DNA of 64,000 nucleotides, taken from Alternaria dauci. Lineage: Eukaryota; Ascomycota; Dothideomycetes; Pleosporales; Pleosporaceae. The notes under the pieces are model-generated. The model saw nothing but the letters and a program-made list of their open reading frames with translations. It was not told the DNA's origin and searched no databases. Both the position numbers and the translations under genes were made by a program. Of this stretch, positions 10,987 to 22,005 are shown piece by piece (position 1 is the stretch's first letter; each line of letters opens with the position of its first letter). The stretch covers positions 2,232,001-2,296,000 of the forward strand of contig NC_091278.1 of the NCBI RefSeq assembly GCF_042100115.1, read 5' to 3'.

Positions 10987-12180
10987 GGCGGCTAGTTGCA
11001 ATAGGGCGCGCGGTGGGGAGCGAGCGTGTGGTGTTGGCAGTCGAAAGGCGGACCGATCGTGGGGTCAATGGGCGGAACAAAGGCGTGCCCCGTGGAGAAA
11101 GCAGTCGGACACAGGGTTTTGGGGGTGGAGGCGGCGCGTGGGTGTATGGGTGCAAGTTCAATGGCCGGCTCGACAATCACGTCTTAGCGAACGAACGTGG
11201 TCGGGTGGGTGCGTGTCTCTCAGCAACCAACAGCCATTGAGCAATGGGAGGCGGGAAAAGAATGGGGATTGGAGCTTCTCGGAAGCGTGCGAGGGGAATA
11301 GGCGCGCAGGGGAGCGAATTGCGCGCGGGCAGACGAGTCTGAGTGGTGTTGTCGAGGAAGCGGTGTGGTGGTTCCAAGCAAAGATATTCAGGGTTTAGAG
11401 ATGGATGGGGCAAGCGCGCATCAACAATCTCCTGAGCTGGCCACGCAGATTTGTATCTGTGTGTGTGCTTGTGTCTGAGCAAACGACTGCCTGGTAGAGT
11501 ATCCAAATGCTACCGCTGTATTTTTGGACAGGTGTCGCGGGAGCTAGCTAGCAGCAATCGCTGTACCTGTGATGCCGGAGCGCGCTACTCTCTGGGCCAC
11601 CACTCGGAAAATGGGGCTCGCCTAACTCGACTTGCAGCGTCCGCCACCGAGGGCGAGAGGGACAGGGCGGACGAGAGACCGTTGTGACGAGAGAAAAAAA
11701 AAGGAGGTGGCAATCCTACGAGGAAGCACTCTGCAAGCCCTGTGCCGTGCTCGTCTGCTCCCAGATGCAGCCCCTGCAGCCGTTATCGTCGGGTTCCTGC
11801 AAATATCCACGTGCCAAGCCATGAAGCTTCGTGCTCCTGCCCCAAAACTCCAGGGTTGTGCGCGTTTCACCTTGCCCAGCCAATGAAACCCCCCACGCCC
11901 TCTGCCGCCCCACAATACCCCGCCATGGCCTGACCTGATGTGCGTGCACAGCTCTCGGAACAACCCCGGCAATGCTCACTCACAGCTGTCAAAGACGGCA
12001 TCAACGAGTGCAGTCGTCGTGGTTGCATTACTACAGGTCTAAGGTACAAACAGCTATCCAAGCTCAATCGCGTAGTCCCATCCATACGCTTCTCAGCTTG
12101 CAGAAAATGATGCCTACAACGCCTAACAATTTGTCCCAAGTGAACCCACAACCCCTACTAAACACCTACAGCACTCCCTC
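10987..12180. other. Intergenic: ceramide synthase promoter side
   Basis: Nearly 1.2 kb between the ceramide synthase start and the stop of the Bax-inhibitor gene, both on the minus strand. It is GC-rich near 11000-11300, which produces long open frames on both strands without any family signature. It probably holds the ceramide synthase promoter and 5' UTR. Confidence 0.5.
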
Positions 12181-13071
12181 CTAGTTCTGGTTCTGCGAGT
12201 TGAGAATCCTCAGGATGGCGAGGAACAGGTTGATAATGTCCAGGTAGAGCGAGATGGACGCCGCAATCTCCTCCTCGACATGATAGTGGCGCATGATCAT
12301 CTGTGTGTCCACCAGGATGTATCCAGAGAAGATGAGGGCGCAAACGACGCCGTACCCGAGATCGACCGCGTTGCTGCCGGGGAAGAACATGGACATGAAG
12401 CCAAATAACACAACCACCCAGAGTGCGCCAAAGAGGTACGGCGCCCAGTGCGTGAAGTCGTACTTGCTCTGGCACGCAAACAAGCTCAGCGCAATGAAGA
12501 TGCCCAGTGTGAAGAAGAGGGCCTGCAGCACAATCTTGGAGTCGGTAAACGACACGATGACGGAGATGGAGTAGGCTTCCATGGCCGTGAAGCCGGCGAG
12601 GAACAGGAGGTTTGTGGGGTACGACTTGCGCTTCCAGAACGTAAGGCCGAGGAAGACAAAGGAGCCGATGAGCGACACCCACATGAGCCATGGCGTCTGT
12701 TGGATAAAGTTCTTGTACGACTCCGACATCATCGAGAGGGCGCTCACGGCCGCCGTTGCGAGGAGCTGGACGGTCCTGCGTCTAGTTAGCATCCGCGACA
12801 ACTGTGCGCCACCTGGGGCTACTTACAAGATGGCGTACACCTTACGGATAAAGGCCATCCGAATGTCCAGCGTCGCCTCGGCCACGACACCGCCAAACTT
12901 GAAGTCATCGGGCAGGTTGTCGTTTTCGCTGCGAGCGACGCCGCTGAGGAGGGCTTCTTGGGGGTCGTTGGCCGCCTGGTAGCTGGGTGGCGCCTGCGAA
13001 TATGACGGCGCCGACGCTGCCTCGTCGAGCGAGTCGCGCTGAGGCACGTTCTGGTACTTGGGTGCGCCCAT
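12181..13071 (-). CDS. bxi1: Bax inhibitor-1 / lifeguard family membrane protein
   Basis: Two exons, 13071-12827 and 12775-12181, joined over a 51-nt GT-AG intron, give 279 aa. The soluble N-terminus is Pro/Gln/Ala-rich (PSYSQAPPSYQAANDPQEALLSG), as in fungal Bxi1 proteins, and is followed by seven hydrophobic segments. Family landmarks are FIRKVYAILTVQLLATAAVS in the first segment, FTAMEAYSISVI, and the late pair SGYILVDTQMIM and YLDIINLFLAILRIL. The aspartates in these last two segments are typical of the calcium-leak pore. The protein acts in ER or vacuolar membranes in calcium balance and stress-related cell death. Nothing is missing. Confidence 0.92.
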
Positions 13072-13907
13072 GATGATGAGTGTGTCGCGAGATTCGGCTG
13101 CAGGCGATGCGATACGATGCGATGTGCGAGGTTGGCGTGCGCGGTCGTCTAGGTGCAAGAAATCAAGGGCGAGTGAGATGCACTAGGGCTATGCTGACAT
13201 TATGAGGTCACGCCCGAGCCACCCGACTTTGCTTCACGTGAGCGCGTCACGCCGCAACAACCCCCAGCATCGAATGTTCCAGCTTACTCCAGACCACCAA
13301 CAATGTTCCCCGGCGCATGCACTGGACGCTACTCTACGGCCTCGTCCACGACTCCATGTTTCGTCGAGTTCTACCATCGTCAGTTTGCGCGAGTAGAAAC
13401 TGACATGCATGCAGGCATCGCGCACCTCGATGCATTTCCGAGCCTCTTCCACTCTCAATCAGCAATGGGGCCAGCGCCTGTATTCGGACCCCGCCCAAAG
13501 CTACCGCACCCGTCATTCAGGATACAATTGGATTCTTTGATCATAGCAATGGCTTTTGCCTGGTCATGCAATGCCGATCCAGAGCTGCCTTCTGCAATGA
13601 AACTGGCCGTACGCATGACCGCCCCCATGCGCTTTATATACCATCAGCTACACCCGGCTCGAATGCATACTCTTATATTCTTATTCCAACCGGATGCGTT
13701 TGACGCGGCTTTGCAACCACACCGGGCAGCTTTCAAGCCAGTCACCATGTATTGGGCATTGGCCTTGCTGCGGCCGTGGACTCGCGAGTCAGAAACAGCC
13801 GCTTCCATGGATGTTAGTCCTTGTTACAATATATAGTGCAACGCTTCCAAGTAGAGATGTTACGATTGTTCCTAACGCACAACTTACAAGCTTGCTATCT
13901 TGCTAAC
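13072..13907. other. Intergenic: Bax-inhibitor promoter side
   Basis: About 840 bp between the Bax-inhibitor gene start and the end of the SDR gene. No coding signature was seen in the small frames present. Confidence 0.5.
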
Positions 13908-14723
13908 TCACTTGCTTAACAGTACCTGCCCCCCATCAACCGCAACCTCCGTCCCTGTAACTCCCCGATCCCTCATGATCCACCCATACGCCTCAGCAAT
14001 ATCCTCAGGCCTTTCAAACTCGCCCAGCAGATTCAACTCCTTCTTCATCCTCTCCTTCGCCTCCTCTCCTAGCCCTCCTAATAGACTGCCCAGCATCTCC
14101 GTCTCTACCGCCCCAGGCTTGACAATATTGACCCTTAGCGGCGCGAGCTCCACTGCAAGGCCCCTTGAAAGTCCTTCGAGTGCAGAACCCCATATGCAGG
14201 GGACAAGCCAGCCTGGGAGAGGTTTAGTGGTGCCGACGCCGCCGGTAAGGGTAAAAGAGGAGGAAGTGGAGAGGGGCATATAGTGTCCAGTGCTGAGGAG
14301 TTTCGCCAGGATCAGAGGAGCGAGGAGACGGATTTTCGAACCGTGGGTTGCTTCGTCGATCGTCAAAGTCGAGAGAGAGGGAATCGAGTGCGAATCGCCG
14401 GCTGTGAAGGCTATGTGGTCCAGCTTCCTCGAGCCATTGGATGTAAGGTCATCAAGCATGGTGCGTAGGTTCGCTTCGAGAGTTTCGGTGGCCAAGAGGT
14501 CAATTGCGTGGCCAAATGACTGCGACGGGGAAAGAGAGGGGTAAAGCGAGCGAAGAAGCGCAAGTTTCGAGTCGACTTTGGGTTGCGAGGAGCCACAAAT
14601 CACGACCGATGCGCCATAGGAGAGCGCCATAGAGGCAATAGCAAAGCCAATTCCTGAGGTGCCGCCGAAGATAAGGACGCGGGCTCCTCCCAAGCGGTTG
14701 ACGTGCCTTGCTGGACCTTGCAT
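13908..14723 (-). CDS. Atypical short-chain dehydrogenase/reductase
   Basis: A single-exon gene of 271 aa from ATG at 14723; the frame extends upstream only to a TTG. The N-terminal Rossmann motif reads FGGTSGIGFAIA with a following VVICGSS, suggesting NADP(H) binding. Other SDR landmarks are FTAGD, a triple Ser before FTLTGG, LSRGLAVELAPLRVN and VKPGAVETEM. The usual catalytic YxxxK is absent: the equivalent segment reads GWLVPCIWGSALEGL. A group of fungal and bacterial SDRs has the same pattern with PxPGW after TGG, so this is a subfamily trait rather than damage, but its chemistry cannot be assumed. Substrate unknown. Confidence 0.8.
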   Translation of the reverse strand: MQGPARHVNRLGGARVLIFGGTSGIGFAIASMALSYGASVVICGSSQPKVDSKLALLRSLYPSLSPSQSFGHAIDLLATETLEANLRTMLDDLTSNGSRKLDHIAFTAGDSHSIPSLSTLTIDEATHGSKIRLLAPLILAKLLSTGHYMPLSTSSSFTLTGGVGTTKPLPGWLVPCIWGSALEGLSRGLAVELAPLRVNIVKPGAVETEMLGSLLGGLGEEAKERMKKELNLLGEFERPEDIAEAYGWIMRDRGVTGTEVAVDGGQVLLSK

Positions 14724-14756
14724 TGTAGTGATTGCTTCTGGAGCGGACAAAGTAAT

Positions 14757-14776
14757 AGTGGTGGTGGTGGTGATAC
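14757..14776. repeat. Short GTG trinucleotide repeat
   Basis: A run of TGG/GTG units just upstream of the SDR start. It gives His runs in shadow frames on the other strand and has no evident role. Confidence 0.6.
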
Positions 14777-14949
14777 CAGTATCGACGATGTAACAAACTT
14801 ATGGATACAAGTAAACAATGTTTCTAATCGCTGCGGTTTCGTTCTTCTCTCGGGTTTGCCAACTACAGGCTACGTCTACCCTTTTATTGCTGCCTTATAA
14901 ATTACCGTAGTGCGTGAATAGTCCGTACTAGACTGCAAAGCCGGGGAAA

Positions 14950-17235
14950 GTCGTAACATGTCGGCATCGGCGTTACAGGTTTTCCGGTGAATAAAGTTAA
15001 GAAGAACGTCATAAGGGGTAGTTATAGGCAATAGTATTTGCTTTATACTATAAGAGAATAGTAGGGGATAGCTCTATATTCTAATAGTATACTAGAGAAA
15101 GTAATAATAATAATTCTTACTAGTCTTCCTACGCGTAAAGCGTAGGTTAAGAGCAAGTTCCTCATCTATAAAGATAATAAGAGAAGTAATTATATTAGGA
15201 CCTTAGTACCCTTTTAGCTAAGCTATATCCTATATATTATATATTATATATAGACTAGAGACTATAAGATATAACCTTCTAATATATACGCTATCCTCTA
15301 CTAGCCTCTACTATTTCTACCTTTTATAACCTTTATAACTACCCTTTATAACTACTACCTCTTCCTAAGAATAACTACCTAAGGCTACTACTATACTTTT
15401 AACTTTAACTAAAGGAATATTAGTAGTAGTACTATCTATACTATATTCTTATATCCTTATAATATCTATTAAAATTTTCTCTCTTTAAGCCTAAGATATT
15501 AATCTTTTATTACTTATTTAATATTAACTACTTACTTATATAGCTAGGCCTAGGTTTCCTACCTAAAGCCCCTTTAGTTAAGGAGAAAGATATAGCTAAA
15601 TATAAAGAGCTTATAGCTATAGTATCTATTAAACTAAAGCTTATACCTAAGCTCTTTACCTTTCTTTTACTATAGTTATAATTTGTTATTTTCTATAAGT
15701 AGGGGGGTATTATTAATGTAAAACTTTAAAAAAGTAAAAAGTAGCTATCCCTCTACTTATTAGTTATAAAAGTTAATAAAAAAGATAAAGTAATAACGTA
15801 ATTTAAACACTGGACTAATTAGCGTTCTATAGTAGTAAAGCTCTAATATCTATATATAAAAACTAAAGTTTTAAAAATTTACTAAAAGTAACTGAAAAAG
15901 ATACCTATTAGGAAACTTAGTAGAGGTCTAATAGGGATTACTAGCTATTATTAACTAGTAATATAATTATAATATATTATAAAGGGGAGAGAGGATATAG
16001 TATATTTACTATAACTAAGAGGGGGTTATATAAAAACCTAGCTACTTCTAACCTTTATACTAATACTAACTTACTTTAAGTATCCTACTATATATAATTA
16101 AATTATACTATATATAAATATATATATTTCCTCTTTATCCTTATTTAGGAGGTCTTCTAGCCTAGCCTAAAAACCTTAACTAAATAAGTACTAATTAATA
16201 TATTTATAAGTATATAATATACCTACCCTATATATACTTAGGAGCTACTTAGAGTAGTCCTTAATAAGTTAAATAAGTAATTACCTAAGTTCTACTTCCT
16301 ATTCTAGAATAGAAAGGCCTCTTAGGTTAATATCTCTAGTATTAGTAATATTATTATAGAGGTAGCTATTAGGTAGAAGAGGATATAGATAAGGAGGAAA
16401 GTAAAGGAGCTAATATATATAGCTTATATAGACAGCTACTATAGCTATAGGATCCTTATATTTAGCTACCTTATTATTCTTAAATAAGGTACTTTTAGCT
16501 AAGAAACTAAGAACTAGCTATACTAGTAGATAAAGGATATTAAAAGAGTATTAGAGGAGTAATATCTTAGGCTTAAAGAGAAGGAGTTTAAAGAGATACT
16601 ATAAGGATAAGAGAATAAGGTATAGATAGTACTAGTACTAATATTCCTCTAACTAAAGCTAATCTTTAGATAGTAGTAGCTATACTATAAGTAGCTAGTT
16701 AGTTATTCTTAGGAAAGGGTAGAGGTAGTAGTAGTAGAGGTAGTAGTAGTAGTTATAAAGGGTAGATATAGTAAAGGATAGTAGAGGATAGTAGAAGATA
16801 GTAAGGGATAGTATATAAGTTAGAAGGTTACTATAAATTATCTTATCTCTAGTAGGCGTATAAAATTATTATATATCTTTAGTATCTAGTTTTATAATAC
16901 ACTACGTATATACTAGTAGTACTAAATATAGGTATAAGGCTATAGTTACCTAGTTAGCGCTTTATTTTAAAAAAGTCTCTAAACGTACTATAATAATAAA
17001 AAAAAAAGTCTATAAAGGCTAAGGCTAAGAAAGTAATCTATAAGTAATCATTAGTATATATCTTTTAGCTTAGTTATAGTTAAGATATTACGTAATTACT
17101 ACGCGTAGGTAGTGTACTAGTTTAGCGTTACTAACTCGCTTAGGTTACCAGCTCACTTGTAAAACACGTTATATAGTATATACTTAATACTTGACTTAGA
17201 ACTAATAACACTCTACCTATATACTAAAACCGCTA
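14950..17235. repeat. RIP-degraded AT-rich block (transposon remnant)
   Basis: About 2.3 kb with an abrupt change of composition: TpA-rich and almost devoid of CpA and TpG, while CC, GG, AG and CT dinucleotides persist. This specific depletion is the imprint of repeat-induced point mutation, which acts on duplicated DNA in many ascomycetes. No frame survives. GTA/GTAGTAG runs near 16720-16800 may be mutated low-complexity coding sequence, and the Lys/Glu-rich reading near 16540-16620 might come from a transposase tail. The element class cannot be decided by eye. It sits between the SDR and the MFS transporter genes. Confidence 0.85.
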
Positions 17236-17242
17236 GTCTGTA

Positions 17243-18952
17243 TCACTTCCTGATCTCTGCATGTTCGACTTCACTTGCTTCCTTGATGTCTAATCCTGCC
17301 AAGTCTTCCTGATCTTTCGCTACCTCTCTCACTACCATACTTTCCTTCTTTTTCTCACTCTTCTTGTAGAGGTACTGCATGATCAAGAACGTCGCCCAAC
17401 AACCGACGATGAAGCAGATGTTCACAGCGTAGCCTTTGGTCCACTTCGGGCCCTCGACGATCGGGAATACTGTGATAGGATAGAAAGAGAACACAGCCCA
17501 GCCAGCTGTCAACATGGCACCGACAGTGACGGCACGCGCCTCAGCGTCGTCGCGCAAGGCCATGTTGATGAACGGCATGAGAATGGGCGTGACTGCTGCG
17601 GAGACTCCGAGTAGGTAGTAGCAGGCAAAGTGGTAGCCTTTGGGTATGTTCCAGATCAAGAGAGAAATGTTGGCGACGATATAGATCGTTTGGACGATCG
17701 AGAATATAGACCAGAGCGGGTAGACCATGCATAGTGAGGTGGCAAGGAGCGCAGCGAAAACGGACACACCCTGGGCGCCAGTGGGTATAGTGTTGATCTG
17801 CGGAATGGTGTATGCGCCTGGGTGCTTGGCAGCAAGGTCTTTGAGCCAGATGGCCATTTGACCGTGAGGGTAGGAAGAAGAGAGGAAGCTACACACGTGT
17901 TAGTATATAGTAGCGGGTAAGATAGGTAAGACTTACAAGGTATAGCAAAGTACGCCCATGTAAAACTCCCAGCGCATGAATGTGCGCTTTGCGACAGTCC
18001 AGCTTAGCTCCTTGCTAGGCGCAACACCAGCATTGACCATGCGTGATCGAGCTAGGGCATGCTCTTTGGGTGTAAGCCACCATGGCTTTGCGCTACTTGG
18101 TAAACCGGGGAAAATGAGGTAGCCCGCAAGGGCGATAGGGAGAGAGATCACGCCGTCAATGATGAAGAGCCAACGCCAACCGGCCATACCTCCAACACTG
18201 TTTATCATATTAGCGGCTGTTGAATGCCTAGTTCAGAGATCACTCACCCGTTAAGGTTGTTGTAGGCCGCAGCTTGTAGGTAGCCACCAAACATCACGGC
18301 AATGTTGTTGGATACATACCAAACTCCTGTCCGTTTGAAAACCTCTTCAGGCCTGTACCAGGAGCCAAGCACATATGTAGTACCAGATGCTACTGGTGTC
18401 TCGAGCAGGCCGAGCAAGAACCGGGTGCCGTAGATGTCGTTCCGGTTGCGCATCTGACTTTGGCAGAAGGTAACGATCGACCAAAGCACTTCCATGGTCG
18501 GAAGATAGTACTTGGCGATCTTCGGTCGAGATAGCAGTAGCAGAGACGGAACCTGGAAGACGAGATATCCGACATTGTAGAAGGTATCGAAAAGCGAGTA
18601 CTCGTTTCCGTAGAGGCTGAGCTCTTCTTTCATGCCGGACACGTAGGCGTTCTTGATGTTGGAGGAGTCGAGCCATTTCAGAAAGACTAGTACCGTTAAT
18701 GCCACAGACGTAATATTGTCAGCAGAACAACTTACACATGAATGAACAGAATGTCAGGAGACAAGCGTCCATCTTCCTCAATAGCTTCCTCTCCTCCTCG
18801 GGATAGTGCTTAGGATACCATTCCCAGAGGTACATCCAGGCCTTCCATGGTGATCTCTTTGGAGCTTCAGCGGGCGCGATAACGTTGGTATCGAACTCGC
18901 CAGTCCTGTTGGCGACGCCAGCAGTCTCGTCATTGGGCTGTGTGCTGGCCAT
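17243..18952 (-). CDS. MFS transporter, anion:cation symporter (Dal5/allantoate permease-like) family
   Basis: Four exons, 18952-18736, 18686-18248, 18197-17937 and 17888-17243, give 520 aa; introns are 49, 50 and 48 nt. The protein has about twelve membrane segments. Family features are the N-terminal [19 protein letters not shown], then [18 protein letters not shown] and [35 protein letters not shown], which starts the second half, is characteristic of the ACS family that carries allantoate, pantothenate, nicotinate and related organic anions. The C-terminus is charged (KKSEKKKE). Its end abuts the RIP block. Substrate cannot be read from sequence. Confidence 0.88.
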
Positions 18953-19929
18953 GTTGGCTGCTTTCGTCAAATCAAAATGTTGATGGCACAACCTCGGATG
19001 CGTATAGCAGAGTTGGGATCCTCGTGCTTAAGACAACAACAATCGTCCGAACCCGAAGAACAGGTGAATATGTAGCTCCCGCATAGCTCGATATCAAAGC
19101 TGTTAAGCGACCGGACGGGTCCTTCACGGGCGTCGGGTTATTGCTGCATGTGGATGGTCGAGTGCGGGGGCGGGCATTTCTGGGGCAAACTCCACGAACG
19201 AGCGCTGGAGCGGGAAATATCCCGTTGACCGAGATGTATCTAGCGATGGAGAGATGGCCAAGAGCATGGGGAGACTGTGGGGTGATGGAATGAAGGTCAA
19301 ATCTTGGTTCTGGGAGGATTCATAGCGGTCCACGAGTCGCGCCAAGGCGTAGTGTTCTGCAGCCACAGACAGGCAGCTTCGGCCCATTTTTCGCCGAAAA
19401 CATTGCAAAGTAACCCCCGGAGAAACTCCTAGGACTTGTCGCTTCTGTGGATTCGACATGTCCAAGACTCCATAGGCAATACTATGTAGCTACAGTCCTG
19501 CGCTACGATACTCAGCTACGTAAGGGGATGGCGTTTGATTCTACCTCATTGCATAAGAGCTGGAGGAAAGGGGATGACATCATCGACACGTGCACGGACT
19601 CTGTCGGAAATCCGTGTTGTTTCTCCACGCGAACACTATTACACACAACGACAGGCTCGTGTCATATCATCATGAAACGGGTTTTTGTTCATCTCTGGTT
19701 TTTGGAGGCGCGTCGCACGAGCATTTACAACCAATCACCCAACAGTCACCCGTTGGTACCGCAGAAAGTCGTGCATAGCAAATGTACAAACGTCACATAG
19801 CACCTACCTTCACGCGAAGAATATCATCCAGGACAGCATGTATGCAAGAAAGCCTACGTACTTTGGCATCTTCATATTACGTCTACGAGTCGTTGCCCAC
19901 ACGCCCACGCTGCAAACTACGCCTATTCA
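18953..19929. other. Intergenic: MFS promoter side
   Basis: About 980 bp between the MFS gene start and the GH5 gene stop. No convincing coding region was found; it should hold the MFS promoter. An ATGACATCAT palindrome-like decamer occurs near 19574, resembling the half-site layout of bZIP sulfur regulators, but it is far from any sulfur gene. Confidence 0.45.
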
Positions 19930-21281
19930 TCATTTCAGCGCCCCAATCATCTTGTACAGGCTGTTCTCTATGGTAATGGGTGATCGAATAGCACTCCAGT
20001 CGTAGTTCAACAGACCCCAAGCCTCATCAGCTCCAATGATTGTATTGGGCGTTCGGTTTGGACGCGTCTGGAGATAGAAGCTACCCGAGAGCTCCCAGTG
20101 CTGCCAGCTGACCTGGTACTCCTTCACCATCTCTACTAAGCATTTAGCGTAGGTGGTCTGGTTCCAGTAGGTTCCGTTATGGATGAAACCCCACTCTGAT
20201 ATGACCATAGGGAAGGTGTACTTGGTCGCTGGGTCGTCGGGATTGACCGCTTGGAAGCCCTTCTGGTACCACTTCCTCTTGAACGTTGCGCAATCATCTT
20301 GGGTGGCTTCAAAGTCATACTTGTGAATCTCCAAAACGATTTTGTCCTTCCAGGCAAAGCTATCCGGGACGAATTTGGCGGTCTTGTTGGCAGTCGACTT
20401 GCCAGCAGTACCGTTGAGTGTCTTACCGAGAGGGATTGGGTCAATGTACGTATCGTACGAGAGGCCAGAGAAGAAAATCAGAGCATCAGGATCCGCTTCA
20501 TGAACAGCGTCGGCAGCGGCAGTCATGTGGATATACCACGTATACCAATCGACAGGCTCAGCCACCTTGGCAGCTCGCAGCTCATTGCGCAATCCCATCG
20601 ACGCGAATGTCGACCAGTTTTCCTTTCCCTAGGTTCGTCAGCATCTGCTCATTGATCGAGGCGTTCTCCATTACTTACAAACTTAGTCATGAAGGCCAAG
20701 CCTCGCTTCCACTTCTCCACGTCGAAATCCTTCTCGCCGAACCAACCGTTACCGTCGTCATCGCCGCAACACCAAAACGCCTTCGATACGTGGTTGTCCA
20801 AGTGGATGATTACACCTTGGCGCGACAACTCCTTGCCAACAGCATCCCACACTTGTAAGCGGGTTGTGTTCTTGCTGAACTGCGGGTTCTTTTCCAAGAT
20901 CGAGTTCAAGACATCTGTTCCGTTGGTTCCTGGAATTGCATTCAGGACGCTCTTCTCAAGAGTTTGATCTGGGCTGTTCTCGAGGTAGTCGTCAACCATC
21001 TCGATGGCGAACGGCATGCGGACTGAGTTGAGGCCGAACTTGGGAAACCAGGATACAATGTCTTCTATTGACGAGTGTTGAAGACCTTCAGGAATCATAA
21101 TCTCCTGGTGACCAGGCCAGTTTGTCGACATGAAATGGAAGACATTGCCGTTCGCGTCGATGATGTCTCGTCCCTTGGTCGACAGTGGGAGGGTTGAAGC
21201 TGCACGCTTTAATGGCGACGACGGCGCAGCAGCAGCAAGAGATACCAGCAGGAGCCCTGCAGTTGTGCGTTTGAACCACAT
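19930..21281 (-). CDS. Secreted GH5 endoglucanase-like glycoside hydrolase
   Basis: Two exons, 21281-20679 and 20628-19930, joined over a 50-nt GT-AG intron in phase 0, give 433 aa. Residues 1-20 form a signal peptide (hydrophobic LLLVSLAAAAP), followed by a Lys-Arg that may be a Kex2 site. GH5 landmarks in order: IIDANGNVFHFMSTNWPGH near the start, FGLNSVRMPF, GVIIHLDNHVSKAFWCC, then MGLRNELR, in which the Asn-Glu pair is the acid/base site, and VISEWGF, in which Glu is the nucleophile. Both catalytic Glu are present, so it should be active on a beta-glucan or similar plant or fungal polysaccharide outside the cell. Several N-glycosylation sequons occur. It diverges from the GH88-type gene next door. 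Confidence 0.88.
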
Positions 21282-22005
21282 CTCGAAGACGTGCAGAGTG
21301 AAGTACTGGTGAAGCTATGCTCTGCTCTTGACAACAGTGTCTTTATGCCGACTGATCTTAAACCGATCTTCCACGCTTTAGCGTGCATTCATATTGACGG
21401 CCTTAGTAGTTCCGTCTCCATTCCTTAGCAATACCATTATTACCCCAGACTTCGCAGAGACTACGGAGCGGGGAAATCGCGGGAAGCCCAGCCTCTAGCA
21501 GACGTTTTAATACTCCCAAAGCTTGATAAACGTGGTGGCGGCAGGAAAGGATACCTCTTTTGGAAGGCCGTCCACACGTCCAAGAAAGTTCAGTCACGAG
21601 CGCAAGCAACACACGGGAGTCAAGAAAAGCATGACGTTCTTGTAGCGGGCGTCACCCTGAGCTTGTGCCAACGGCCGGGTAGCGGGCATCGGTACAATGC
21701 AGATCCCACATTTAGCCTACACCCAACATTTGAGCCTTCGTCGCAAGATGACCCGGTATCGATAAAAGCCCCACACCAATACGCGCGACAGTTCACGCGT
21801 CGCCCGATGTAGGCCATTTGGCAAGAACCACCATCTTGGCTGCTCTTCGCCCTGCCTCCAAGCTCTTTTCTCTGCTCAATCGCAACCGGACGTTCTGCAG
21901 AATCGCTGCCTTTGGATTGACCACCACGCGTCATCGTACACGAACACAATCCTGTATACAGCATACAGCATACGTCATTCGGAAGTTCTAATCGCAAACC
22001 CGAAG
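21282..22005. promoter_or_regulatory. Divergent promoter region between GH5 and GH88-type genes
   Basis: About 720 bp lie between the starts of two divergent carbohydrate-active enzyme genes. Shared control is possible. No specific site was recognised. Confidence 0.45.

Noticed and set aside
10670..11398. 242-codon plus-strand open frame upstream of ceramide synthase
   Set aside because: It overlaps the first exon of the ceramide synthase on the other strand; composition is low-complexity Gly/Arg/Trp and no ATG context or domain supports it.
15001..17200. CRISPR-like or satellite array in the AT-rich block
   Set aside because: Short repeated words such as TAGTAG and TATATA reflect base composition after RIP; no regular repeat-spacer structure exists, and the organism is a fungus.
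19570..19585. bZIP sulfur-regulator-like palindrome
   Set aside because: A single site, distant from the sulfur genes at 2.5-7.5 kb and not repeated; likely chance.
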